Part shown: in pieces, positions 1 to 6,093 of the stretch
Numbering within the stretch: position 1 is the stretch's first letter
How the letters are laid out: each line of letters starts with the position of its first letter
NCBI GenBank assembly: GCA_035550775.1
Contig: DASZOO010000138.1
Coordinates: 1 to 24,284 of the forward strand
Length of the DNA: 24,284 bases
Direction: 5' to 3'
DNA from: JAOUEA01 sp035550775
Lineage (GTDB): Bacteria; Actinomycetota; UBA4738; HRBIN12
The notes under the pieces: model-generated
Told to the model about the DNA's origin: nothing
The model's input: only the letters and a program-made list of their open reading frames with translations
Databases searched by the model: none
Translations under genes and position numbers: made by a program

Positions 1-57
1 CGCCGACAGCTGAACCGAGCTGCAAACGCGGTGGCGGACCTGATACGTGCTCTGTAG
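1..57 (+). CDS. C-terminal tail of an unidentified gene (partial)
   Basis: An open frame runs in from the left edge and stops at TAG 55-57, giving 18 residues ending ANAVADLIRAL. The composition (Ala, Leu, Arg, Asn) suggests a terminal amphipathic helix. It sits 77 nt before a tRNA-Ala 3'-end copy, a place where an integrase gene often lies. That is only a positional hint; 18 residues cannot identify a family, and the frame could also be open by chance. Confidence 0.3.
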   Translation, partial: RRQLNRAANAVADLIRAL

Positions 58-503
58 CTCCTGGCTGGGGAGGCCATTCACGCCAGCGCCGGAAAACCGG
101 ATTCCCTGCCTACCAGGAGATTCGGGGCTTCCAGTGGACCCAAGGGGAGTCGAACCCCTGACCTCTTGGCTGCCAGCCATTCCCCCACGCACGACTGTGG
201 GCGTTCTCCTAGGTCAGGCACTTGCCACCTGCTTACCACTTCTCGACGTCGCGTGACTTCAACCTAGGTCGTGGGAAGCGCCTCTCGGAGATCGTGCCGA
301 TCCGCGAGCCCCGCTCAGGTGATCGGCACCAGACGGCTGTGGCGTCGTAGAGACCTGGAGCGCTGGTGCGACGCCAAACCTCGGGTGTGGAGTCACTCCG
401 GTGGATTCGGGGGGCGGAGCGATCCCCCCGCGTTCCAAGTATTCGCCCAAGCGGCGGCGATGTCCCGTGCCCGTCAAGGGAATCCAACAGCCCACCAGCA
501 ACA
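58..503. other. Gene-poor stretch holding the tRNA 3'-end copy
   Basis: I see no convincing gene here apart from the tRNA fragment at 135-179. Frames that are open on either strand are short, Arg/Pro/Ser-rich and lack ribosome binding sites. The octamer CCTAGGTC occurs twice in direct orientation (208-215 and 263-270). A G6-N9-C6 hairpin lies at 409-429, about 75 nt downstream of the minus-strand gene ending at 504, but it has no T-tract, so calling it a terminator would be speculative. Confidence 0.5.
135..179 (-). repeat. Direct-repeat copy of the tRNA-Ala(GGC) 3' portion; candidate attachment site
   Basis: These 45 bases match positions 3386-3430 of the intact tRNA-Ala(GGC) gene exactly and in the same orientation. 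Four of the five bases to the left also match. The copy covers the 3' acceptor strand, T arm, variable loop and anticodon arm into the loop. It then stops abruptly: the D arm and 5' acceptor strand are absent to its right. A duplicated tRNA 3' end is what tyrosine recombinases leave when an element inserts into a tRNA gene. The intact gene at 3386 would be the other junction, with about 3.2 kb between. Confidence 0.75.
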
Positions 504-917
504 TCACGCTGCGCGACGAGTGAGGGGACGGATCGGTACGACGACTGGTGGGTGCTCGACGTCGCGAGCGGCCAGGCGCGACCGATCCGCCCGACCCAGG
601 AACACTGCCAGTCCAGCCACCCCGCCGAGATAGGCACCGGCGATCGTTCCGCCGTACACGGCTGCCCACATCGCCCCCAGGGTGAATGCGCCCTGGCCCG
701 CGAGTGCGACAGCTACGAGGCCGATCACGATGACGGTGCCGATGGGGATGCCTAGCAAGAGGCCACCGACGGTGAGACGCAACAACGACGAATCCTCGGC
801 ACGTCCTTCCGCAATCGTCCCACTGCGGGGGTCGGAACCCTCCGTCACCGAACGCAGGTGCCGCGAAGGCTCGACCCGCACTTCGTCTGACGTGGCTACA
901 GCCACACGCTGTGTCAT
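504..917 (-). CDS. Small two-helix membrane protein, function unknown
   Basis: A 137-residue protein. Residues 1-45 are hydrophilic and charged. Two Gly/Ala/Val-rich hydrophobic segments follow at about 47-73 and 79-107, then a basic cytoplasmic-looking tail containing PIRPLTRRAA. The ATG at 917 is preceded by GGAAGGAGG at good spacing, which fixes the start and argues strongly for real coding. I do not recognise the family; the closely spaced glycines in both helices suggest tight helix packing or oligomerisation. It is divergent from the aminotransferase gene and lies within the tRNA-flanked block, so it may be accessory. No enzymatic motif is visible. Confidence 0.7.
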   Translation of the reverse strand: MTQRVAVATSDEVRVEPSRHLRSVTEGSDPRSGTIAEGRAEDSSLLRLTVGGLLLGIPIGTVIVIGLVAVALAGQGAFTLGAMWAAVYGGTIAGAYLGGVAGLAVFLGRADRSRLAARDVEHPPVVVPIRPLTRRAA

Positions 918-1045
918 CGGATCCTCCTTCCGATGACATCATGCGGCACGGCGCCACGCGCCGGCGAAGTCCGAAGTCCCCCCTCCGGCGGGTATCGTCC
1001 GAGACGAACCTTCGACGCACGGGACCTTCAGCAGGTGGCGCGCAT

Positions 1046-2161
1046 ATGCTCACCGCGCATGATGGATGTGGGGTGAGTGAGTTGCTAGCAGCCGTGGTAG
1101 GTGATCAGGACGTGGTGACTCCCGGCGGAGCGTCTCGGTCTCTCGCGGAGAAGGGTGGCGGAAGCTTCTCGGGTATCAAGCTGTTGCTCTGTGAGAACCC
1201 GCTTCCTCCGCTTCCGGAAGCGCTCGACGCCGCCCGCGACGCGCTCCCCGAGAGCAACTATTACACGGAGCCGTTCTCGGAGCCGCTCAGGCAGGAGATC
1301 GGGCGTCGGCTGGGAGTATCGATCGAGCTGATCCACGTGAACGCGGGATCCGAGCTGATCCTGCGTCAGCTCTTCGAGCGGTTCGGTCAGCGCGTGCTGC
1401 TGACGACCCCCACCTATCGGCTCTTCCCCGAGATCGCCGAGACGTTCACGGAGGTGCTCCTCGAGCCGGATGCGGGCTTCCGGCTCGATCTGAACGCGAT
1501 GCGAGTTCCCGATCGCACCACGCTCGTGGTGATCGTGAACCCGAACAATCCGACGGGGACGGTCGTCGACATGCGACCGCTTCCCGAGCTGATCTCGGCG
1601 CACCCCCGAACCCGGTTCCTCGTCGACGAGGCGTTCATCGACCTCGCCGGTGAGTCGGTCGCCCGCCTGGTTCCCCGACACCCGAACCTGCTCGTGACGC
1701 GGACGCTTTCGAAGGCTCACAGCCTCGCAGGGTTCCGGGTCGGTTACGCGGTGTTGCCCCCCGACATCGCAAACGACCTCAACACCCACAACGACGCGTA
1801 CCCGCTGACGCGGCCCAGCCAGGCCGCTGCTCTCGCGACCCTGCATCACGAGGATGCGATCAGAGGGCGCATCAAACTCCTCCGCGACTGGACCGATCAG
1901 CTTGCGGGTGAGCTGCGAGCGCTCGGCGTGCGGACCTTCCCGACCGAGACCTACTTCTTCCTCGCCGACTTCTCGCCGTTCGACGCCGACGAGCTCGCCG
2001 TCGCGCTCGCCGAGCGAGGCATCCTAGTCAAGCCTCTCGACGATGCGAGGCTCGGCCCAGGATTCATGAGGGTGACGACAGCGCTGCCCGAGGACAACGC
2101 TCGGTTCGTGGCGACGCTACGAGAGCTCCTCGCGCGCCCTTCGGCCGCCGGAACCGGGTAG
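1046..2161 (+). CDS. Histidinol-phosphate aminotransferase-like PLP enzyme (HisC family)
   Basis: A fold-type I aminotransferase of 371 residues. It should transfer an amino group between glutamate/2-oxoglutarate and a phosphorylated or aromatic substrate, in the cytoplasm. Visible signatures are NPNNPTG (about 165-171), LVDEAFIDL with the pyridine-binding Asp (about 194), and RTLSKAHSLAGFRVGY with the PLP lysine (about 223). HisC is the closest family, but no other his genes are near, so the substrate is open and I give no gene symbol. The frame is open back to 911, inside the divergent neighbour's start. I chose ATG 1046 because AGGTGG lies 7 nt upstream; GTG 1073 would give 362 residues, also a normal family length. 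The ZIP transporter follows after 37 nt. Confidence 0.85.
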   Translation: MLTAHDGCGVSELLAAVVGDQDVVTPGGASRSLAEKGGGSFSGIKLLLCENPLPPLPEALDAARDALPESNYYTEPFSEPLRQEIGRRLGVSIELIHVNAGSELILRQLFERFGQRVLLTTPTYRLFPEIAETFTEVLLEPDAGFRLDLNAMRVPDRTTLVVIVNPNNPTGTVVDMRPLPELISAHPRTRFLVDEAFIDLAGESVARLVPRHPNLLVTRTLSKAHSLAGFRVGYAVLPPDIANDLNTHNDAYPLTRPSQAAALATLHHEDAIRGRIKLLRDWTDQLAGELRALGVRTFPTETYFFLADFSPFDADELAVALAERGILVKPLDDARLGPGFMRVTTALPEDNARFVATLRELLARPSAAGTG

Positions 2162-2198
2162 TCGGCCACGTGGCGCTCTTCACCGAGCAGCCGACACG

Positions 2199-2963
2199 AT
2201 GACGACGCTGGCCTGGATCGTTCTCGGTGGGGTGGCGATGAGTGCTCTCGCACTCGTGGGCAGCGTCACACTCGTGCTCCCGGAGCGGAGGCTGGCTCGC
2301 ATCCTGATGCCGCTGGTGGCGTTCGCGGCGGGGTCGCTCCTTGGCGGCGCGATGTTCCACATGCTGCCCGAGTCGGTGGCCGAGATGGGCAACCGCGCCT
2401 CGGTCTACGTCGCGTTCATCGCCGGTTTCGTGACGTTCTTCCTCCTTGAGCAGTTCCTCCAGTGGCACCACTGCCATCTCACCGTCAGTCAGCATGGCCC
2501 GCTCGGCCATCTGATCCTGTTGGCCGACGGACTGCACAACTTCATCGGGGGGCTCGCGGTGGGCGGAGCCTTCGTGGTCGACATCCGGCTGGGCATCGTG
2601 ACGTGGCTCGTGGCGGCCGCGCACGAGATCCCTCAGGAGCTCGGCGACTTCGGCATCCTCGTCCACAGCGGCTGGCGACCGCGCAGTGCACTCGTTTACA
2701 ACCTCGCCTCTGCCGCCACCTTCCTCGTGGGCGGGATCGCGGCCTATCTCGTGGCAGGCTCCTTCGACGTCACCTATCTGGTGCCGTTCGCAGCCGGCAA
2801 CTTCGTCTACATCGCGGCGGCCGACCTCATCCCTCAGGTCACGGCAACCCAACGATGCGAGACGGCTGCCCAGCACGTCCGAATCCGCAGAGACAAGATC
2901 GAAGGTTCGCTGGCATTCGGCCTCGGCCTCATGCTCTTGTTCGGCTCGACCCGTCTCGGTTGA
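2199..2963 (+). CDS. ZIP-family divalent metal transporter
   Basis: A 254-residue inner-membrane protein with about eight hydrophobic segments, probably moving Zn(II), Fe(II) or Mn(II) into the cytoplasm. Family hallmarks are the His-rich loop WHHCH before TM4, the TM4 motif DGLHNFIGGLAVGGAF and the TM5 motif HEIPQELGDFG. In most ZIPs the TM4 signature is HNFxDG or HNFPEG. Here the codons read N-F-I-G-G, so the acidic residue that bridges the binuclear metal site in characterised ZIPs is glycine. The TM5 ligands look intact. It starts 37 nt after the aminotransferase, likely in one transcript, and converges with the His-rich gene, the stop codons being 3 nt apart. Selectivity cannot be read from the sequence. 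Confidence 0.88.
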   Translation: MTTLAWIVLGGVAMSALALVGSVTLVLPERRLARILMPLVAFAAGSLLGGAMFHMLPESVAEMGNRASVYVAFIAGFVTFFLLEQFLQWHHCHLTVSQHGPLGHLILLADGLHNFIGGLAVGGAFVVDIRLGIVTWLVAAAHEIPQELGDFGILVHSGWRPRSALVYNLASAATFLVGGIAAYLVAGSFDVTYLVPFAAGNFVYIAAADLIPQVTATQRCETAAQHVRIRRDKIEGSLAFGLGLMLLFGSTRLG

Positions 2964-2966
2964 GCC

Positions 2967-3206
2967 TCATTGGTGGTGCGAATGGCCCTCCGCGGCGTGA
3001 CGTTCGTGGTGCTCATCGATGTACCGAGCAAGGGAGTCCAGGGCGCCCGCAAGCTCACGCACCGCCGACGCCAAGTCTTCGCCGCCCACGGAAGTCCCGT
3101 CGTCGGCGATCTTCCCAGCTCGGGTGGCCGCGTCCCGGATCCGTCGCAGTTCTTCCGACTCCGGCGTCATGCCGCCGTGCGTCGTCTCGTGCGTGTCGTC
3201 CGTCAC
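2967..3206 (-). CDS. 79-aa charged protein with a His-rich C-terminus
   Basis: The GTG at 3206 is preceded by GGGAGGGGAGGAGG, an unusually strong ribosome binding site that sets the start; the frame continues upstream through the tRNA but cannot be coding there. The 79-residue product has a Thr/His/Asp-rich N-terminus, a helical middle (ELRRIRDAATRAGK ... SAVRELAGALDSLARYID) and a tail EHHERHAAEGHSHHQ with six histidines in the last 15 residues. There is no membrane segment. The tail could bind metal, which would fit the convergent ZIP transporter, but that is inference from neighbourhood and composition. I do not recognise the family. It lies downstream of the tRNA on the same strand. Confidence 0.65.
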   Translation of the reverse strand: MTDDTHETTHGGMTPESEELRRIRDAATRAGKIADDGTSVGGEDLASAVRELAGALDSLARYIDEHHERHAAEGHSHHQ

Positions 3207-3246
3207 GACCTCCTCCCCTCCCGAAGACCGTCTGTCCCTCGGCTCC

Positions 3247-3252
3247 AGCGTA
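3247..3252 (-). promoter_or_regulatory. Possible -10 box for the His-rich gene
   Basis: On the minus strand this reads TACGCT, fitting the TANGCT-type boxes seen before other genes in the window, and would place the transcript start about 34 nt before the GTG at 3206, upstream of its strong ribosome binding site. No convincing -35 element is visible. Confidence 0.25.
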
Positions 3253-3340
3253 CGACCTCTATCCCGCTTGAGGCACCGGTGGCGAGGCAATCGCCTGCCT
3301 CTCCTTCGACCGATCGAACAGGCCCGCGGTTTCCGACGCA

Positions 3341-3359
3341 CGGTTCCGCAACCGAACCG
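3341..3359 (-). terminator. Small hairpin downstream of tRNA-Ala
   Basis: The arms CGGTTC (3341-3346) and GAACCG (3354-3359) pair perfectly with a 7-nt loop, 27-45 nt beyond the tRNA 3' end on its transcribed strand. It could stop or stabilise the tRNA-proximal transcript, but there is no U-tract, so intrinsic termination is unproven. Confidence 0.25.
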
Positions 3360-3385
3360 GCAAACTGAGGCTCGGGAACCTCCGG

Positions 3386-3458
3386 TGGACCCAAGGGGAG
3401 TCGAACCCCTGACCTCTTGGCTGCCAGCCAAGCGCTCTACCAGCTGAGCTATGGGCCC
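3386..3458 (-). tRNA. tRNA-Ala(GGC)
   Basis: A complete 73-nt cloverleaf on the minus strand. The 7-bp acceptor carries the G3-U70 wobble pair, the alanine identity element. The D arm is GCTC/GAGC with an 8-nt loop, the anticodon stem is CTTGG/CCAAG with loop CTGGCAG (anticodon GGC, reading GCC), the variable loop has 5 nt, and the T arm is AGGGG/CCCCT with loop TTCGACT. CCA is not encoded. The gene begins only 14 nt after the rsfS stop on the same strand, leaving little room for its own promoter outside the rsfS coding region. Its 3' 45 nt are duplicated at 135-179. Confidence 0.97.
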
Positions 3459-3472
3459 TCGCGATGGAGATT

Positions 3473-3886
3473 CTATCGGGCGGTCGAGGCCGCGTCCGAA
3501 GCGGCCCACGTGACCTGCGGCGCGTCGGACCAGAGGCGCTCGAGGTCGTAGTACTCGCGTTCCTCCTCGCCGAACACGTGCACGACCACGTCGACGTAGT
3601 CGAGCAGCCACCAGCCCGCCTCGGGCTCGCCCTCTCGTCGCAGGGGCTTCACGCCCAGGCCGCGCAGAGCTTCCTCGACGGCATCGATCACGGTGCGGAT
3701 CTGCCGCTGTGTCGATGCGGTGCAGATCACGAAGAGATCGGTGATCACGATGATCTCCGACACGTCGAGCACGACGATGTCGGTGGCCTGCTTGTCGGCG
3801 GCTGCCCGGGCGGCCGCGACCGCGACGTCGCGGCTGGGCGGCAACGCCTGCGCGTCGCCCGCCCTGGTGCCCCGTTCCTGCGTCAA
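3473..3886 (-). CDS. rsfS: Ribosome silencing factor RsfS
   Basis: RsfS binds ribosomal protein L14 and blocks subunit joining, lowering translation under starvation. The protein reads AAARAAADKQATDIVVLDVSE, then DLFVICTASTQRQIRTVIDAVEEAL, then EAGWWLLDYVDVVVHVFGEEEREYYDLERLW, the full conserved core of the family (about 110 residues). I place the start at TTG 3886, which overlaps the upstream TGA stop (TTGA) and has GGGAAGGA about 9 nt upstream, giving 137 residues. A second TTG 15 codons on is an alternative. The nadD-LCP-rsfS order is common in actinobacteria. The stop is followed 14 nt later by tRNA-Ala. Confidence 0.93.
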   Translation of the reverse strand: MTQERGTRAGDAQALPPSRDVAVAAARAAADKQATDIVVLDVSEIIVITDLFVICTASTQRQIRTVIDAVEEALRGLGVKPLRREGEPEAGWWLLDYVDVVVHVFGEEEREYYDLERLWSDAPQVTWAASDAASTAR

Positions 3887-4983
3887 GCCGTGAAGTCCTT
3901 CCCCACCACGATCGTGATGTCGCCGACGTTCGATGGTACCGCCGCCACCCGGACTCGGCCGACGCCCAAAGCGGCCTTGACCGCCTTGGCCTCCGACTCG
4001 TGGTCCGGTCCGTTGGCGAAGACGTCGGTCCTGCCGACGTCGAAGGACTGCGCGTTCTGCGCCAGCACCACCCGGAACCCCGCGGGCAGGATGCGCACCG
4101 CGACTGCCTCGCCCACCCCCGGCTCTCCGCTTCCGTTCTGCACGATCGCCGGCACGGGCATCGGCGTGCCGAGCGAATCGGACACCAACGCGTCGAGAGC
4201 CGGGTAGACGGGCACGACGATCGTGGCGGTGACCCGCTCGGTCGGCATCTCGAGCACCTCGGCGCCTCGAGCTCGGCCGAGCGCCGCGTTCACCGCTTCG
4301 GCGTCGTCGACCTCGGAGTCGACCTGGGCGACGAGCTCGGGCGGATCGGCCAGCCACGCCGTGAGGAAGATCTCCCATCGCACCTCGGCATCGTCGGTCG
4401 ACCCCGCGAGGAACGACTTGACCTGTGCCCCCGTCATCGTGATCTGGCCCGGGCCGAGCACGCCGGACTTGGTCGGATAGGCGCTCTGGAGGTTCACGGC
4501 GAGACCGCCCGCCGCATCGACGGTTGATGCGAGGTCACGGAGCGAGAGCACGGCGTAGTGCGGGATCCAGACCCCTGTCATGTTCGAGAGCCCGACCCGC
4601 ATCGAGTCGCCCGGCAACGCGGCGACGCCCGCCGCCGACGTCTCGCCCTGACCCGGCACGACCAAGGTGAGCTGCGGCGACAACGGCATCACGAACGGCG
4701 TGCCGTCGATCGGGGCTCCGACCACGGCCAGCAGCGGAGCCGGCCCCCCGTTGACCTGCAGCGCGACGAGGGAGGGCTCGGTGTTCGGCTCCGCGCTCGC
4801 CGGGTCCCCGCCGGTCGACCCACCCGGATCGTCCTGCCTGCTCACGAGGAACACGCCGAGGCCGGCCACCAGCAGCGTGGCGACGACTCCCACGGCGATG
4901 GCTCGTCGCGTGCGCCGGGCGCGGGAGGCACGGTCGACGCGGGACGGCCGAACCGATCCCGGCGGCGGTGCGGGTCGGCTCAT
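3883..4983 (-). CDS. Divergent LCP-like protein with LytR_C domain
   Basis: A 366-residue membrane-anchored extracytoplasmic protein. A basic N-terminus (RRTRRAIAV) leads into one transmembrane helix at about 28-48. The middle (about 65-265) resembles the LytR-CpsA-Psr fold, including AGGLAVNLQSAY and GPGQITMTGAQVKSFL, but I cannot find the usual catalytic Arg/Asp signatures (RSDT-like, or Arg after the YVRxR-like strand). The last 90 residues, from VRILPAGFRVVLAQNA to DITIVVGKDF, match the LytR_C domain. LCP enzymes attach polymers to peptidoglycan; this one may have lost that activity or act as a partner. Its ATG overlaps the nadD stop (ATGA), indicating coupled translation. Confidence 0.8.
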   Translation of the reverse strand: MSRPAPPPGSVRPSRVDRASRARRTRRAIAVGVVATLLVAGLGVFLVSRQDDPGGSTGGDPASAEPNTEPSLVALQVNGGPAPLLAVVGAPIDGTPFVMPLSPQLTLVVPGQGETSAAGVAALPGDSMRVGLSNMTGVWIPHYAVLSLRDLASTVDAAGGLAVNLQSAYPTKSGVLGPGQITMTGAQVKSFLAGSTDDAEVRWEIFLTAWLADPPELVAQVDSEVDDAEAVNAALGRARGAEVLEMPTERVTATIVVPVYPALDALVSDSLGTPMPVPAIVQNGSGEPGVGEAVAVRILPAGFRVVLAQNAQSFDVGRTDVFANGPDHESEAKAVKAALGVGRVRVAAVPSNVGDITIVVGKDFTA

Positions 4984-5588
4984 CGATAGAGCCCCGCCTT
5001 CTCGATGTAGCTCTTCACGCCCTCGGGCACCAGGTACCGGATCGGTCGCCCGGCGTGCACGCGGGCGCGGACGTCGGTCGACGAGATCGCCAACGCCGGC
5101 ACGTTCATGACCGTGATGCCCGGGTGCTTGGTGGGAGCGTGGGCCTCGAACGCCTCGAGGTCGAACCCGGGCCGCGTGGCGGCGATGAAGTGTGCAAGTG
5201 CGAACAGCTCGTCGGGCTGCTTCCATTGCTCGACGATCTCGAGCACGGCGTCGGCTCCCGTGACGAAGAACAGATCGGTGCCCTCGCCGCGCTCGGTGCG
5301 CAGCTCGCGCAGGGTGTCGACGGCGTAGGTCGGCCCGTCGCGATCGACCTCGATGCGTGAGACGCCGAACAACGGGTTCGAGGCGGTCGCGATCACGGTC
5401 ATCAGGTAGCGGTCTTCCGGGGGGGAGACGACCCCGTGCTCCTTCATCCACGGACGGCCGGTCGGCACGAACAGCACCTCGTCGAGCTCGAACTGGTGCA
5501 AGGCCTCTTCGGCGGTGACCAGGTGGCCGAAGTGGATCGGGTCGAACGTGCCGCCCATGATGCCCAGGCGCGCCCTCACGCCGCCCAT
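4980..5588 (-). CDS. nadD: Nicotinate-nucleotide adenylyltransferase
   Basis: NadD joins nicotinate mononucleotide and ATP to make deamido-NAD in the NAD pathway, in the cytoplasm. The 202-residue protein shows the nucleotidyltransferase motif GIMGGTFDPIHFGHL (residues 9-23), the substrate-contact strand VLFVPTGRPWMK and the late signature ISSTDVRAR that binds ATP phosphates. Length is normal for the family. The ATG at 5588 has a weak ribosome binding site; a GTG three codons on (MRARLGIMGG) is a fair alternative. The gene sits 52 nt after the DinB-like gene and overlaps the LCP-like gene by 4 nt. Confidence 0.95.
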   Translation of the reverse strand: MGGVRARLGIMGGTFDPIHFGHLVTAEEALHQFELDEVLFVPTGRPWMKEHGVVSPPEDRYLMTVIATASNPLFGVSRIEVDRDGPTYAVDTLRELRTERGEGTDLFFVTGADAVLEIVEQWKQPDELFALAHFIAATRPGFDLEAFEAHAPTKHPGITVMNVPALAISSTDVRARVHAGRPIRYLVPEGVKSYIEKAGLYR

Positions 5589-5640
5589 CCTAGTGGGCGG
5601 CCCCGACGCCTCCGGGGAGGTTTCGACCCCCGTCGAGCCC

Positions 5641-6093
5641 TCATGGAGCATCCTCCCCGAGGAACACCCGCAGGTCCTCGGCGTGGGTCGCGTAGTGCAG
5701 GGCGCCCGATTCCTCGAACCACTCGATCGCCTCGGGTGTGATCTCCGTGAGTGCCCCGAACTCCTCTCGCATGCGTCGGCGCGACGCCGCGAAGCTCGCA
5801 CGCACGTCGGCCGGGAGCATCGTTCGTGAGACCTCGAACCACGCTCGGTTCTGGCGCTCGATCGCCTCCCTCGTCTCCTCGGTCGGATCGAAGTCGCCGG
5901 CGGCGATGCGCCGGAGCTGCTCCGCGCAGTCGTCCATCCAGCCGGACACGTGGTACATGGCGTCCTTCGGCGCCCACCCCTCCGGCGTGAGGGTCGGTTC
6001 CTCGAACCGGTCATCGGGGACACGCTCGAACCGTTCGTAGAGCGCTCGCCAGGCCTCGTCCTCGGCCCGCAGCAGCAGCTCCCGCTCTCTCAC
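5641..6093 (-). CDS. DinB-like four-helix bundle protein
   Basis: A 150-residue soluble protein of the DinB / ClbS-DfsB type. EGWAPKDAMYHVSGWMDDC near residue 40 matches the helix-2 signature of the superfamily (GWxxKDxxxHxxGW), and LHYATHAEDLRVFL near the end gives an HxxxH pair; these histidines are where DinB proteins usually bind a metal. Members include thiol-dependent transferases and detoxification proteins, so the reaction cannot be assigned. The GTG start at 6093 overlaps the obg stop (GTGA), so it is probably translated with obg. In many actinobacteria proB/proA lie at this point between obg and nadD; they are absent here. Confidence 0.75.
   Translation of the reverse strand: MRERELLLRAEDEAWRALYERFERVPDDRFEEPTLTPEGWAPKDAMYHVSGWMDDCAEQLRRIAAGDFDPTEETREAIERQNRAWFEVSRTMLPADVRASFAASRRRMREEFGALTEITPEAIEWFEESGALHYATHAEDLRVFLGEDAP

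Noticed and set aside
184..201. CCCAC-N8-GTGGG next to the tRNA fragment as remains of the tRNA 5' half
   Set aside because: It does not match the D arm or acceptor of tRNA-Ala; the 5-bp stem is too short to carry meaning.
409..429. G6-N9-C6 hairpin as a terminator of the gene at 504-917
   Set aside because: No T-tract follows in the relevant direction and it lies 75 nt from the stop; in GC-rich DNA such runs arise by chance.
233..637. Minus-strand open frame of 134 codons
   Set aside because: It overlaps the gene at 504-917 in another frame, has no ribosome binding site and has an Arg/Ser/Trp-rich, non-protein-like composition.
3019..3447. Plus-strand open frame through the tRNA, ending GVEPLTSWLPAK
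   Set aside because: The GVEPLTSWLPA peptide is the antisense translation of the tRNA-Ala gene, a well-known false protein; the same peptide appears at 47-256 over the tRNA fragment.
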